DNA from: Sulfitobacter sp. M39
Lineage (GTDB): Bacteria > Pseudomonadota > Alphaproteobacteria > Rhodobacterales > Rhodobacteraceae
Assembly (NCBI RefSeq): GCF_021735935.1
Contig: NZ_WMDZ01000001.1
Coordinates: forward strand, 2,852,001-2,916,000
Direction of reading: 5' to 3'
Length of the DNA stretch: 64,000 nt
The notes below the pieces were generated by a model that was given only the letters and a program-made list of their open reading frames with translations, ran no database searches and had not been told where the DNA came from. This document shows, piece after piece, positions 31,577-40,294 of the stretch; the first letter of the stretch is position 1; each line of letters starts with the position of its first letter. The position numbers and the translations under genes were made by a program.

Positions 31577-33325
31577 CTACTTCTCGGTCAGCTTCAGCTC
31601 GATCCGGCGGTTTTGCGCGCGGGCGGATTCCGTGTTGCCACTGGCAACGGGCTGATATTGACCAAATCCGTTCGCGGCCAGCCGTTCCGGTGCGATCCCG
31701 AGGAAGTTGATCATATATTTGACCACCGACAGGGCGCGCGCCTGACTAAGCTCCCAGTTATCCGCAAATTCGCCCAACCCCGACAGCGGCTGGTTGTCGG
31801 TATGCCCGTCTACGCGAATGACCCAGTCGATTTCAGGCGGGATATCGGCTGCGATGTTGCGCAGGATACCGGCGACCTTGGCGATCTCTCCACGACCATC
31901 GGCGGAGAGCGTGGCGGCCCCCGGGGGGAACAACACCTCGGAAGAGAAGACGAAACGGTCCCCCTCGATGCGCACACCCTCCTGATTGCCCAGAAGCGCG
32001 CGCAAGCGACCAAAGAACTCGGACCGGTATTGTTCGAGGTTCTTCGTCTCGGCCTCAAGCCGCGCACGTTCAGCCGCTTCAAGCTCGGCGCGGCGGCGTT
32101 CTTCGGCGGCGACCCGTGCGAGGGCGGTGTTCAGGTCTGACCCCAGCGACTGCAACTGCACCTCTTTCGCGGCATCGCGTGCAACGGCGTCATCCAGCAG
32201 GGATTGCAGCTCCCCCAACTGGCCGCGCAGGGCGGCAACCTGCTGGTTCAACAACTCTGTCTGGCGCTGCGCGGCGGCGGTGGCCGCTTCTTCCTGCGCC
32301 AGCTCGGACCGGGCAGCATCCAGCAACGCGGCCTGTTTCTCTGCATCCGACAGCTCTGCGTCGGCGCGGTTCTCAGCGGCCAGCTTTGCCGCAAGCGCAT
32401 CCGCCAATTTAGCGCGCAGCTCTGCCCGATCGGCCTGTGTTGCCTCAAGAGTTTCGGTTTCCGCCAGCGCAGCGGCAAGTTCGGCATCCAGCGTTTCCTT
32501 GGCAGCGCGGGCAGCGGCGAGCAGGGTCAGCGTATCCTCGGCCTCTTGGCGTTGCGTCTCAAGCGCCAGCGTCATTGCGGTCAGCTCTGCATCGGCGTTT
32601 TCCAGCTTTTCGCGCAAGCGTTCGGCGGCGGCAGCTTCGGCCAGACGAGCGGCTTCGGCCTCTGACAGCGCGGCGGCGTTCTGCGCCGCGGCGGTTTCCA
32701 ATGCGGCCTGCGCATCCTGATTTTGCGCCCGCAGATCATCCACCAGCGCCGTGAGCGCATCACGGCGGGCTGCGGCAAGGCGGGCGGCTTCGGCCTGGGC
32801 ATCCGTTTCTGACCGCGCCTGCGCCAAGGCAAGGTTCAACGCCTCTTGCGCGCTCAGCAGTTCTTCTTGTCGTGTCTCAAGCGCCTCTCCACGGGCGACT
32901 GCCGCATCCCGCTGGGACAACAGACTTGCAACCTGAGCTTCGAAACCGGTGATCTTGGCCTCTGCCGCATCAAGCTGTGCGGCCTGCGCATCGCGTGTCG
33001 CGGTCAAGGAGGCGATCATCGCCGCCTGCTCTGCCGCCTGATCGCGGGCAGCGGTGAGGGATGTGTTCAGCGTCCCCAGTTCTGCCTCAAGCTCGGCCGT
33101 GGTTTGCCGTTCCATCCCAAGCGCTTGCGCCAGCGCCGCGACTTCACCCGACAGTGAATTCAGCTCGTTCTCTTGGCCGTTGATCCGCTGGGTCTGTACG
33201 GCTTGCAGCACCATAAAGATGGTCAGCACGAACATCAGCACCAACAATAGACCCGTCATCGCATCAACGAATCCCGGCCAGATCGAGCCCTGAAACCGTG
33301 CCCCAGTGCGTCGGGAAAGCGCCAT
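31577..33325 (-). CDS. MotB/OmpA-like protein with one N-terminal membrane helix and long coiled coil
   Basis: A 582-residue inner-membrane protein facing the periplasm. Residues ~15-45 form a single helix opening WPGFVDAMTGLL, whose Asp21 matches the proton-site Asp of MotB/ExbD/ZorB-type stators. Residues ~50-440 are an Ala/Glu/Gln-rich coiled coil. Residues ~450-582 form an OmpA domain (DGHTDNQP, NWELSQARA, NRRIELKL) that should bind peptidoglycan. It starts 2 bases after the MotA/ExbB-like gene, so the two make a stator-like unit. What it drives is unknown. Confidence 0.86.
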   Translation of the reverse strand: MALSRRTGARFQGSIWPGFVDAMTGLLLVLMFVLTIFMVLQAVQTQRINGQENELNSLSGEVAALAQALGMERQTTAELEAELGTLNTSLTAARDQAAEQAAMIASLTATRDAQAAQLDAAEAKITGFEAQVASLLSQRDAAVARGEALETRQEELLSAQEALNLALAQARSETDAQAEAARLAAARRDALTALVDDLRAQNQDAQAALETAAAQNAAALSEAEAARLAEAAAAERLREKLENADAELTAMTLALETQRQEAEDTLTLLAAARAAKETLDAELAAALAETETLEATQADRAELRAKLADALAAKLAAENRADAELSDAEKQAALLDAARSELAQEEAATAAAQRQTELLNQQVAALRGQLGELQSLLDDAVARDAAKEVQLQSLGSDLNTALARVAAEERRRAELEAAERARLEAETKNLEQYRSEFFGRLRALLGNQEGVRIEGDRFVFSSEVLFPPGAATLSADGRGEIAKVAGILRNIAADIPPEIDWVIRVDGHTDNQPLSGLGEFADNWELSQARALSVVKYMINFLGIAPERLAANGFGQYQPVASGNTESARAQNRRIELKLTEK

Positions 33326-33327
33326 GA

Positions 33328-34530
33328 TCAGCTGCCCTCGGTGTCGGTACGGTCAGGGGTGCGCAAGCGGCGCGGCTCAGCGCCACGCGGGGCCGACAGC
33401 GCCTTGGCCAGCAAGGATATATCCTTGCGCAACTCGGCCATAGTTTCCTGCCGTCCGGCTGAAATCTCTTCGAGAATACGCAGCATCTGCACGTCGATCG
33501 ACCGCAGGCGCATCCGGCTTTCCGCATCCGCGCGTTCGTGTTCACCCTGCCCTTCAAGCACGGCCACCATACGCTCCTGCCCTTTGGCGATCCGGTCAAA
33601 GCTTTCGGCCGGCGTATCGGTCTGTGCGGCCCGCGCGGACAGTTCCTCCATCGTGACGGCCAGCGCACCGATCTTGCTGTTCAGTGCGGTCTGGCTTTCC
33701 GCCGATTGTCCGATCAGCTGACGCAGGCTGTCCATCTGTTCGGCCATGTGATCCAGCACACCTGCCACCGCGTTTTGATCCGACGCGCCATCCTCTCCCG
33801 AGGAAAAACCGACGCGGGTGATCGAGCTGAGCCAATCTTCAAGCTCTTGATAAAAGCGGTTCTGCCCGTGACCGGCAAAGAGTTCAAGCAAGCCAACCAC
33901 CAGCGACCCCGCCAGCCCCAAAAGGGACGATCCGAACGCCACGCCCATACCGCCAAGCTGCGATTCTAGCCCCGTCATCAGCCGCGCGAACATGTCGGTG
34001 CTGCCGTCCCCTTCTTGCGGGGCGAGGCTGCGGATGGTTTCAACCACCGCCGGTACGGTCGTCGCCAAGCCGTAGAACGTGCCCAAAAGCCCAAGGAAGA
34101 TCAGCATGTTGACGATATAGCGCGTGATCTCGCGCGCTTCGTCGATGCGGGTGGCGACGGAATCGAGGATAGATCGGGTAGAGGTCGCGTTCACCTGCAT
34201 CCGCGCGCCGCGTGTGCGCAGCAGCGATGCCAGCGGTGCCAGCAGCTGCGGGGCGACGGCATCGGCATTGGGCGCGTCAGAGGCGAAATTCTCGATCCAG
34301 CGGACAGAGCCGATCAGCTGCACCACCTGGTAAAAGCAGGCGATCACACCGATGAAGAAGACGACAATAATGACCCCGTTCAAATAGGGGTTCGCAGCAA
34401 AAATAGGCAGAACGCTTGGCAGCGCCAGAAAAGCCCCGATGCAAGTCAGCCCGAGGGCGATCAGCATCAGCGTGATCTGCCGCACCGGCTGGGAAAACTG
34501 TGGTTTGGATTCGCGATCTGACTGCGCCAT
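33328..34530 (-). CDS. MotA/ExbB-like membrane protein with long cytoplasmic tail
   Basis: A 400-residue inner-membrane protein. Hydrophobic helices lie at about residues 18-40, 47-72, 135-160 and 195-220, with IVNMLIFLGLLGTFYGL and GMGVAFGSSLLGLAGSLVVGL in the MotA/TolQ/ExbB-type core. The C-terminal ~170 residues are helical and charged, unlike short ExbB. It is the first gene of a two-gene operon with the MotB/OmpA-like partner. It resembles a proton-driven stator such as ZorAB, but no defence genes accompany it. Confidence 0.85.
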   Translation of the reverse strand: MAQSDRESKPQFSQPVRQITLMLIALGLTCIGAFLALPSVLPIFAANPYLNGVIIVVFFIGVIACFYQVVQLIGSVRWIENFASDAPNADAVAPQLLAPLASLLRTRGARMQVNATSTRSILDSVATRIDEAREITRYIVNMLIFLGLLGTFYGLATTVPAVVETIRSLAPQEGDGSTDMFARLMTGLESQLGGMGVAFGSSLLGLAGSLVVGLLELFAGHGQNRFYQELEDWLSSITRVGFSSGEDGASDQNAVAGVLDHMAEQMDSLRQLIGQSAESQTALNSKIGALAVTMEELSARAAQTDTPAESFDRIAKGQERMVAVLEGQGEHERADAESRMRLRSIDVQMLRILEEISAGRQETMAELRKDISLLAKALSAPRGAEPRRLRTPDRTDTEGS

Positions 34531-34604
34531 GCCTCGTGGCTCCTGACACTTTTGTGCTTCTGTTGCCGCAGCCTACACTTAATCCCGACGGTTATGCCAC
34601 GGAT

Positions 34605-35135
34605 TTATGCGCATAAAGTCTTTACGCGGTCGTGCAGCCACGCCAGCGACGGATCATGCAGCCCGATCTGCGTCAGATGCGCTGCGGTGTTGAATAGATA
34701 TTCGGTATTCGGCCCCATGCCGCCAACCGCGCCCGAGATGATCTGCGCCTGCTCTTCCAGCGGCAAGCCGCCGCAGTATTGGTCATGTTCTGCGTCAATC
34801 ACGTAGACCAAAGCCGCAACCGTGCGCCCGTCCTCTAGCTGCACATCCAGCGTTTTCTCTACATAAGCCGACGACACAAGCTCGCGTTCGCGCAAATAGG
34901 CCAGCGTCGCCTCTTCGGCGCCCGGTGCCACGCGCAGCGCCATGCCATCGCAGGCCGTGCCCGTATCCGCATCCAGCGCCAGCACAAGCCCCGGACGTTC
35001 GACAGAGCCACGGTGGTGGATGGAGCGCATGCAGAAAGACCGCGCATATCCGGGCAACCGCCCGATCACGCTTTCCGCGACGTCAAACCCCGGTTTCCAC
35101 AATAAGCTGCCGTAACCGAACACCCACATTGCCAT
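34605..35135 (-). CDS. Gamma-glutamylcyclotransferase, ChaC family
   Basis: A 176-residue cytoplasmic enzyme predicted to split glutathione into 5-oxoproline and Cys-Gly. The signature WVFGYGSLLWKPGF is at the N-terminus. GRLPGYARSFCMRS and the later YVEKTLDV are family landmarks. It is a single gene, divergent from the DUF2125 gene. Assignment to the family is clear; substrate preference within it is inferred. Confidence 0.89.
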   Translation of the reverse strand: MAMWVFGYGSLLWKPGFDVAESVIGRLPGYARSFCMRSIHHRGSVERPGLVLALDADTGTACDGMALRVAPGAEEATLAYLRERELVSSAYVEKTLDVQLEDGRTVAALVYVIDAEHDQYCGGLPLEEQAQIISGAVGGMGPNTEYLFNTAAHLTQIGLHDPSLAWLHDRVKTLCA

Positions 35136-35205
35136 GTCTCTGGTCCTTTATCATTGGCTTGTTTAAAGCTGCGCTATCGCAGGCGTTAATAAGGTGTTGG
35201 GTAAA

Positions 35206-36228
35206 ATGGGCAAGGTCGTGTTGGTTATTGTCGTTCTGGCGGCGGTTTGGTGCGGATGGTGGGTCGCGGCCTCCTCTGGATTGCAGCGGGGCATCGCGAA
35301 ACTGATCGAAACGCGCCGCGCAGCCGGGTGGCAGGCAGACGTGGGCGAAATGAAAAAGCAAGGTTTCCCCACGCGGTTGCAAACCCGCCTGACCGATGTG
35401 TCCTTGACCCCGCCGGCCCAAAGTGCCGGGCGCGGGATCGCCAGCGCCGTCGCGGCAAAGCGCATCGACATCTCTACCCCCGCATACTGGCCCGGATATG
35501 TCACCGTTGCCTCGCCCTATATCGAGCTTGGCCTGTCCGGCCCCAACCTGCGCGCCATGTTGTCGGCCGAGGACGTGACAACCGATTTGCGCCTACGGCC
35601 CAGTGTTTCCGGCCAGCTGGACCGGTTGACGCTGGACGGCGGTGCCTGGGTGCTTGACCTGCCCGTCACCGGCCCTGTCGAGGGGCACGGATTGAACGTG
35701 AGCGCTGTGCAACAGACCGTCGGCCAGCCGATCTATGATCTGGCGCTGGACGCGCAGAATGTCACCCCCAGTGCCGCGCTGCGCGGCCTGTTCGGCCTGC
35801 CTGACGATTGGGCAGAGGCATTTGACACCGTCACCGCCAAAGCGACCATCACCTTTGACCGGCTGTGGGACCGTAAGGCCCTTGGCCGGACCCGCCCCCA
35901 GCCCCGTGTGATCGACCTGCGTCACGCCGAGCTTGCCTGGGGCGACATTGCCCTGTCCCTGAATGGCACGATTGCCGTTGCCGAAGATGGTCTGGCAACA
36001 GGGACATTGTCGGTCGCGGCACAGGACTGGCCGACGATGCTGATCATGGCTGAGAGCGCGGGATACATCCCCCCCAACTTCCGCCCCCAAGCGGAACAAA
36101 TGTTGAAGGGGTTGGCGCAAATGTCGGGGAACACCGATGCGCTGGATCTGGACATCACCGTGAAGGACGGAAAAATGTCTGTGGGTTTCATCCCCTTGGG
36201 CCGAGCACCCAAGATTATCTTGCGCTGA
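35206..36228 (+). CDS. DUF2125 domain protein, membrane-anchored
   Basis: A 340-residue protein with one N-terminal hydrophobic segment (VVLVIVVLAAVWCGWWVAA), either a signal anchor or an uncleaved signal. The rest is periplasmic and beta-rich, with GWQADVGEMKKQGFPTR characteristic of DUF2125. The family has no known activity. GTG 35194 would add four residues. It ends 12 bases from the convergent extensin-like gene. Confidence 0.85.
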   Translation: MGKVVLVIVVLAAVWCGWWVAASSGLQRGIAKLIETRRAAGWQADVGEMKKQGFPTRLQTRLTDVSLTPPAQSAGRGIASAVAAKRIDISTPAYWPGYVTVASPYIELGLSGPNLRAMLSAEDVTTDLRLRPSVSGQLDRLTLDGGAWVLDLPVTGPVEGHGLNVSAVQQTVGQPIYDLALDAQNVTPSAALRGLFGLPDDWAEAFDTVTAKATITFDRLWDRKALGRTRPQPRVIDLRHAELAWGDIALSLNGTIAVAEDGLATGTLSVAAQDWPTMLIMAESAGYIPPNFRPQAEQMLKGLAQMSGNTDALDLDITVKDGKMSVGFIPLGRAPKIILR

Positions 36229-36239
36229 ATTGCGTTAAA

Positions 36240-37013
36240 TCAACGGCAATAGGTCCCCTTGCGATACCGCGCCGTGTCGAAATGGAAGTGATCCAGATGG
36301 AAGCGGTTCGCTTTCGGGCCAAGCACGGTACCAAACGGCCCGCAGGCCCCCTTGTGCACCCGCCGCATGGCCTTACGGCTCGCGGGGGCATTCCAGCCCT
36401 TCAACACGCTGACCTCAGCGCCGCTGTGCATCTGGAAACCCGAGATATCGATCGCCCGCCCGCGCCCGTGTTCTGATATCTTGCCACCCGGCTGGTTGTT
36501 GCGCGTCCGGCAGGCGTAATGGGCGGCGACACGCAGCCCGCGCAGGCCACCCTGACCGGCAAAAGCGGGCTTTGCCGATTGATCAATCCATGTTTTCAAT
36601 GCTTTGGCAGTCTTGCAGTCCATCACCGCCGCTTGGCTCAACCGCACGCCCGACACCGACTGGATCTGCACCGCATCGCTGACGCCGCAGCCCTTGAGCT
36701 TGGGTTGCAAGCGCCCGATCGCTTTGCCCTGAATGGAATTATCCCCGCATACCGCGCCCTTGGCCAGCAGGCGGAGTTTGGCCTTGGCCGCTTGTTCTAG
36801 CTTACGGCTGCGCAGGCTGGGCCGTAGCGAGGAGGCGATCCCGCCCGTGGCCGCTATCGCGCGTTTGGCCCCCACATTGCGCGGCTGCGTGGCGATCGCC
36901 CCTTGAGGTGTCAGCGCAGGACCCCCGGCCAAAGCCGGCGGGCGCAAAGAGGTATCGGGCCCGGCCAGTGCGGCACCGGAAAGCAGCGCGTATATCAGCG
37001 CCGCCCGGATCAT
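36240..37013 (-). CDS. Extensin-family exported protein
   Basis: A 257-residue secreted protein with a signal peptide (MIRAALIYALLSGAALAG). The C-terminal extensin-like domain (residues ~90-257) has ISEHGRGRAIDISGF and NRFHLDHFHFDTARY. The spaced His/Asp residues recall D-Ala-D-Ala carboxypeptidase-type zinc sites, though activity is unproven. Several conserved cysteines (VMDCKTA, HYACRT, KGACGPF) suggest disulfides. It overlaps tyrC by 4 bases and is the last gene of the hisC-tyrC-extensin operon. Confidence 0.87.
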   Translation of the reverse strand: MIRAALIYALLSGAALAGPDTSLRPPALAGGPALTPQGAIATQPRNVGAKRAIAATGGIASSLRPSLRSRKLEQAAKAKLRLLAKGAVCGDNSIQGKAIGRLQPKLKGCGVSDAVQIQSVSGVRLSQAAVMDCKTAKALKTWIDQSAKPAFAGQGGLRGLRVAAHYACRTRNNQPGGKISEHGRGRAIDISGFQMHSGAEVSVLKGWNAPASRKAMRRVHKGACGPFGTVLGPKANRFHLDHFHFDTARYRKGTYCR

Positions 37014-37930
37014 TTATTGCCGGGTTGGCGACCAAAGTTCGGCGCGTCCGTATCCTGCCCCGCTTCGATAATCCCGCGACGGATCGCGCGGGTACGGGTG
37101 AAGTAATCATGTAGATGATCTCCGTCCCCCATACGGATCGCGCGCTGCAATGCGAAAAGCTCTTCCGTAAAGCGGCCCAGAATCTCTAGCGTGGCATCCT
37201 TATTGGTCAGAAACACATCGCGCCACATGGTCGGATCGCTTGCCGCGATGCGGGTAAAGTCGCGAAAGCCCGCGGCGGAATATTTGATCACTTCGCTATC
37301 GGTCACGCGGCGCAGATCATCGGCCACGCCCACCATCGTATACGCGATCAAGTGCGGCGCATGGCTGGTCACCGCAAGCACCAGATCGTGATGCTCCGCA
37401 TCCATTTCCTCGACATTGGCACCCATACCATCCCAGAGGTTCCGCAACCTTGAGACCGCATTGGCGTTGGTATCGGGCACAGGCACCAGCAGGCACCAGC
37501 GGTTGTCAAAAAGCTCTGCAAAGCCGCTGCGCGGGCCGGAGTGTTCGGTCCCCGCCAAAGGGTGTGCGGGGATGAAATGCACCCCGTCGGGCAGCAGTGG
37601 GCCCACTTGCGCGATCACATCCGCCTTGACCGACCCCACATCCGTCACCGTGCAGCCGGGTTTGAGATGCCCAGCCATCTCGGCTGCGACCGATCCCATG
37701 ACGCCGACGGGCACACAAAGCACCACCAGATCCGCGTCTTTCACGGTCTTGGCGATGGAATCGCAGACCTCGTCGCACAGGCCAATCTCGCGGGCTGTGT
37801 CGCGGGTTTCGGCGCTGCGTGCAAAGCCCGACACATGGCCCGCAAGCCCGCCGCGCTTCATCGCCCAGAACATCGAAGAGGCGATCAGCCCCAAGCCGAT
37901 CAGCGCGACTTTCTCATAGATTACGGGCAT
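37010..37930 (-). CDS. tyrC: Prephenate/arogenate dehydrogenase
   Basis: NAD-dependent oxidative decarboxylation step of tyrosine synthesis. The 306-residue enzyme has Rossmann loop LIGLGLIASS and the substrate-side segment HFIPAHPLAGTEHSGP (catalytic His). VTSHAPHLIAY follows. ATG 37930 is two bases from the hisC stop; the longer frame to 37987 runs into hisC. It is coupled with the downstream extensin-like gene through ATGA. Confidence 0.93.
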   Translation of the reverse strand: MPVIYEKVALIGLGLIASSMFWAMKRGGLAGHVSGFARSAETRDTAREIGLCDEVCDSIAKTVKDADLVVLCVPVGVMGSVAAEMAGHLKPGCTVTDVGSVKADVIAQVGPLLPDGVHFIPAHPLAGTEHSGPRSGFAELFDNRWCLLVPVPDTNANAVSRLRNLWDGMGANVEEMDAEHHDLVLAVTSHAPHLIAYTMVGVADDLRRVTDSEVIKYSAAGFRDFTRIAASDPTMWRDVFLTNKDATLEILGRFTEELFALQRAIRMGDGDHLHDYFTRTRAIRRGIIEAGQDTDAPNFGRQPGNK

Positions 37931-37931
37931 A

Positions 37932-39014
37932 TCAGTCGCCTTTAAACTGTCGGATCGCATGCACCACACGGCGGCATGCGCTTTCATCGCCCACGGTGAT
38001 CCGCAAGCAGGTCGGCAGCTGGTAGCCCGCCACGCGCCGCACGATCAATCCTTGGGTCTTGAGGTATTCATCACAGGCCTCGGCCTCGTCCTGCGACTTG
38101 AACCGCGCGAGGATGAAGTTCGCGCAAGACACATCAGACGGCACGCCGATCTCTGCCAGCGCGTCAGCCATCCAAGTACGCCATTTGGCGTTCTCGCTCC
38201 GGCAATGGGCGGCGTAGCCGGTATCCTTGATCGCCGCCGTCGCCGCATTCAGCGCGGCTTGCGACAGGTTGAACGGCCCGCGCACACGATTCAGCACATC
38301 GATAATATGCGCCGGTGCATAGCCCCAACCGATCCGCAGCCCTCCCAGGCCGTAAAGCTTGGAGAACGTCCGCGTCATCACGATATTATCGTGGCTATCG
38401 ACCAAAGCCGCGCCGCCGTCATAGCCTTCGACATATTCGGCATAGGCCCCGTCGAGCACCAGAATAGCCTGTTTGGGGATACCGGCGGCAAGACGTTCAA
38501 TTTCGCTCAGCCCGATCATGGTGCCGGTGGGGTTGTTCGGATTCGCAATGAAGACCAGCCGCGTTTTGTCGGTGCAACCCGCGAGCAGCGCATCCACATC
38601 CGTCACCCGTTCGTTTTCTGGCACCTCGACCGGGGTCGCGCCGTTGGCCAGCGCGGAGATCCGGTACATGCCAAAGCCGTGCACCGTGTGCAGCACCTCT
38701 GCCCCCTCACCCGAGAACGCTTGGCACAAAAACGCAATGATCTCGTCCGAGCCGGCCCCGCAAATGATGCGGTCAGCGTCCAGCCCGTGCACCTGCGCGA
38801 TGGCCTGACGCAGCGCGGTATGATCAGAGGACGGATAGCGATGCAGATCATAGGACGCATCGCGGAACGCTTTGACGGCCGCGTCGGACGGGCCAAGCGG
38901 GTTCTCGTTCGAGCTGAGCTTGATCACATTATCAAGCCCCGCCACATGGGACGCCCCGCCTTGATACAGCGCGATGTCCATAATGCCGGGTTGCGGGCGA
39001 ATAGCGGTTGTCAT
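37932..39014 (-). CDS. hisC: Histidinol-phosphate aminotransferase
   Basis: PLP enzyme converting imidazole-acetol phosphate to L-histidinol phosphate. This form also accepts aromatic substrates, which fits the neighbouring tyrC. At 360 residues it has the PLP lysine in [12 protein letters not shown], phosphate loop GAGSDEII, and [10 protein letters not shown] near the start. It is the first gene of the hisC-tyrC-extensin operon. Confidence 0.95.
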   Translation of the reverse strand: MTTAIRPQPGIMDIALYQGGASHVAGLDNVIKLSSNENPLGPSDAAVKAFRDASYDLHRYPSSDHTALRQAIAQVHGLDADRIICGAGSDEIIAFLCQAFSGEGAEVLHTVHGFGMYRISALANGATPVEVPENERVTDVDALLAGCTDKTRLVFIANPNNPTGTMIGLSEIERLAAGIPKQAILVLDGAYAEYVEGYDGGAALVDSHDNIVMTRTFSKLYGLGGLRIGWGYAPAHIIDVLNRVRGPFNLSQAALNAATAAIKDTGYAAHCRSENAKWRTWMADALAEIGVPSDVSCANFILARFKSQDEAEACDEYLKTQGLIVRRVAGYQLPTCLRITVGDESACRRVVHAIRQFKGD

Positions 39015-39122
39015 CTGTCATGTCTCCTGTCGGGCGGACCATAAACGCGCGCCGTCGCCAGCGCCACTACGATCTTGTCCCAGCGTCATATGGCCCCACG
39101 CTAAAGGCGCGTCACCAAACGC

Positions 39123-39157
39123 AAAAAGGGCCACGCCGGTCTTTCCAGCGTGGCCCC
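39123..39157 (-). terminator. Intrinsic terminator of rpsD
   Basis: GGGCCACGC (39128-39136) pairs with GCGTGGCCC (39148-39156), loop 11 bases. On the minus strand it ends in TTTTT (39127-39123). It lies 25 bases after the rpsD stop. Confidence 0.88.
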
Positions 39158-39181
39158 TTCGGCATTGATATGCGAGGAACC

Positions 39182-39802
39182 TTAGTTCTTCGCGTAGAAT
39201 TCGACCACGAGGTTCGGTTCCATCATGACAGGGTATGGCACATCGCCCAAAGCAGGGGTGCGTACGAATGTCGCTGTCATCTTGGAGTGATCCGCCTCGA
39301 TGTAGTCAGGCACGTCACGCTCTGCCAGTTGCGTCGCTTCGAGCAGGGCAACCATTTGCTTGGAACGGTCACGCACTTCGATCACGTCGCCTTCTTTGAC
39401 GCGGTAGGAAGGAATGTTAACCTTCTTGCCGTTCACTTTGACGTGGCCGTGGTTCACGAACTGGCGCGCAGCGAAAACGGTCGCTACGAATTTGGCGCGG
39501 TATACAACGGCGTCCAGACGACGCTCCAGCAGACCGATCAGGTTTTCACCTGTGTCGCCTTTTACACGCTCGGCTTCGCCGTAGATGCGGCGGAATTGCT
39601 TTTCGGTCAGATCGCCGTAGTAGCCTTTCAGCTTCTGCTTGGCGCGCAGCTGAATGCCGAAGTCGGACATTTTGCCCTTGCGGCGCTGACCGTGCTGGCC
39701 GGGGCCGTATTCACGACGGTTCACTGGGGACTTGGGACGGCCCCAGATGTTTTCGCCCATACGGCGGTCAATTTTGTGCTTGGCAGCTGTACGCTTAGTC
39801 AC
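39182..39802 (-). CDS. rpsD: 30S ribosomal protein S4
   Basis: Primary 16S-rRNA-binding protein that starts 30S assembly. GTG 39802 is the start: it gives the family N-terminus ([14 protein letters not shown]), and AAGGAG lies 7 bases upstream. The open frame to 39910 is therefore an extension. The 206-residue product has [14 protein letters not shown] and the S4 RNA-binding domain around [12 protein letters not shown]. Here rpsD stands alone, not in the alpha operon. Confidence 0.97.
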   Translation of the reverse strand: MTKRTAAKHKIDRRMGENIWGRPKSPVNRREYGPGQHGQRRKGKMSDFGIQLRAKQKLKGYYGDLTEKQFRRIYGEAERVKGDTGENLIGLLERRLDAVVYRAKFVATVFAARQFVNHGHVKVNGKKVNIPSYRVKEGDVIEVRDRSKQMVALLEATQLAERDVPDYIEADHSKMTATFVRTPALGDVPYPVMMEPNLVVEFYAKN

Positions 39803-40186
39803 GGCTGTTCTCCTTTTTGAGGCCCCCGCAGGATTGCGACGGGCGGTAAAGGGCGTTGTCCTCTGGCCGAAGCCTGACAGGGTTCCCCTTGCGGGGTCCA
39901 CCAACACCAATCAAGCGGCGCTTATACGGGGCTGCGGGTGGGAGTCAATGCAGGAACTTGGCCCAATTAGCTTCAAATCGTAGCTTTTCCCGAGCAACAC
40001 CCGCCAGCACCCGCATATTGTCCTGTCTTTGACGATCTATCTAGCCGCCCCGCACCCCCTGCTTCACCCGTTACTGCCTTAGAACTGCCAAAATCGTTAA
40101 CAAAAGGTTAAAAATGGCACTTTTAAGTTGAAATTTTAACGATTGTCACGCAGCATCAATGTGTTGAACGGTTTGAGGGGGCTAGT
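39803..40186. other. Divergent intergenic region between rpsD and the response-regulator gene
   Basis: About 380 bases. The rpsD side (to ~39930) holds its leader with the AAGGAG site. The stretch at 40081-40140 is strongly A+T-rich compared with its surroundings and contains a TTAA-N7-TTAA box plus further TTAA half-sites. No tRNA, small RNA or long ORF is recognisable up to the leader ORF at 40187. Confidence 0.6.
40097..40111 (+). promoter_or_regulatory. CtrA-type binding box
   Basis: TTAA (40097-40100), 7 bases, TTAA (40108-40111): the full CtrA consensus spacing. Additional TTAA elements follow at 40123-40126 and 40136-40139. It lies about 180 bases upstream of the response-regulator start. 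Confidence 0.6.
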
Positions 40187-40294
40187 GTGACGCATAACAT
40201 GGGCTATCGCGACGGATACCGTCGGCATCCTATGCACTTCATCGGAACTCATAACGCAGTTGTGGTGCATAGTGTCGAAAGACCACGCACATGA
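40187..40294 (+). CDS. Possible 35-codon leader ORF coupled to the response regulator
   Basis: GTG at 40187 follows an AGGGGG sequence (40176-40181) at good distance; an in-frame ATG is at 40199. The ORF ends in TGA overlapping the ATG of the response regulator (ATGA at 40291-40294), while that gene itself has no clear ribosome-binding site. The peptide is His/Arg-rich with no recognisable domain. Coding status is uncertain. Confidence 0.3.
   Translation: MTHNMGYRDGYRRHPMHFIGTHNAVVVHSVERPRT

Noticed and set aside
31577..34530. Zorya anti-phage system (ZorA/ZorB)
   Set aside because: Domain plan resembles ZorAB, but ZorC, ZorD or ZorE are absent. The neighbours are housekeeping or envelope genes, so a defence label is not supported.
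39803..39910. Extended rpsD start at 39910
   Set aside because: GTG 39802 has a perfect ribosome-binding site and gives the conserved S4 N-terminus.
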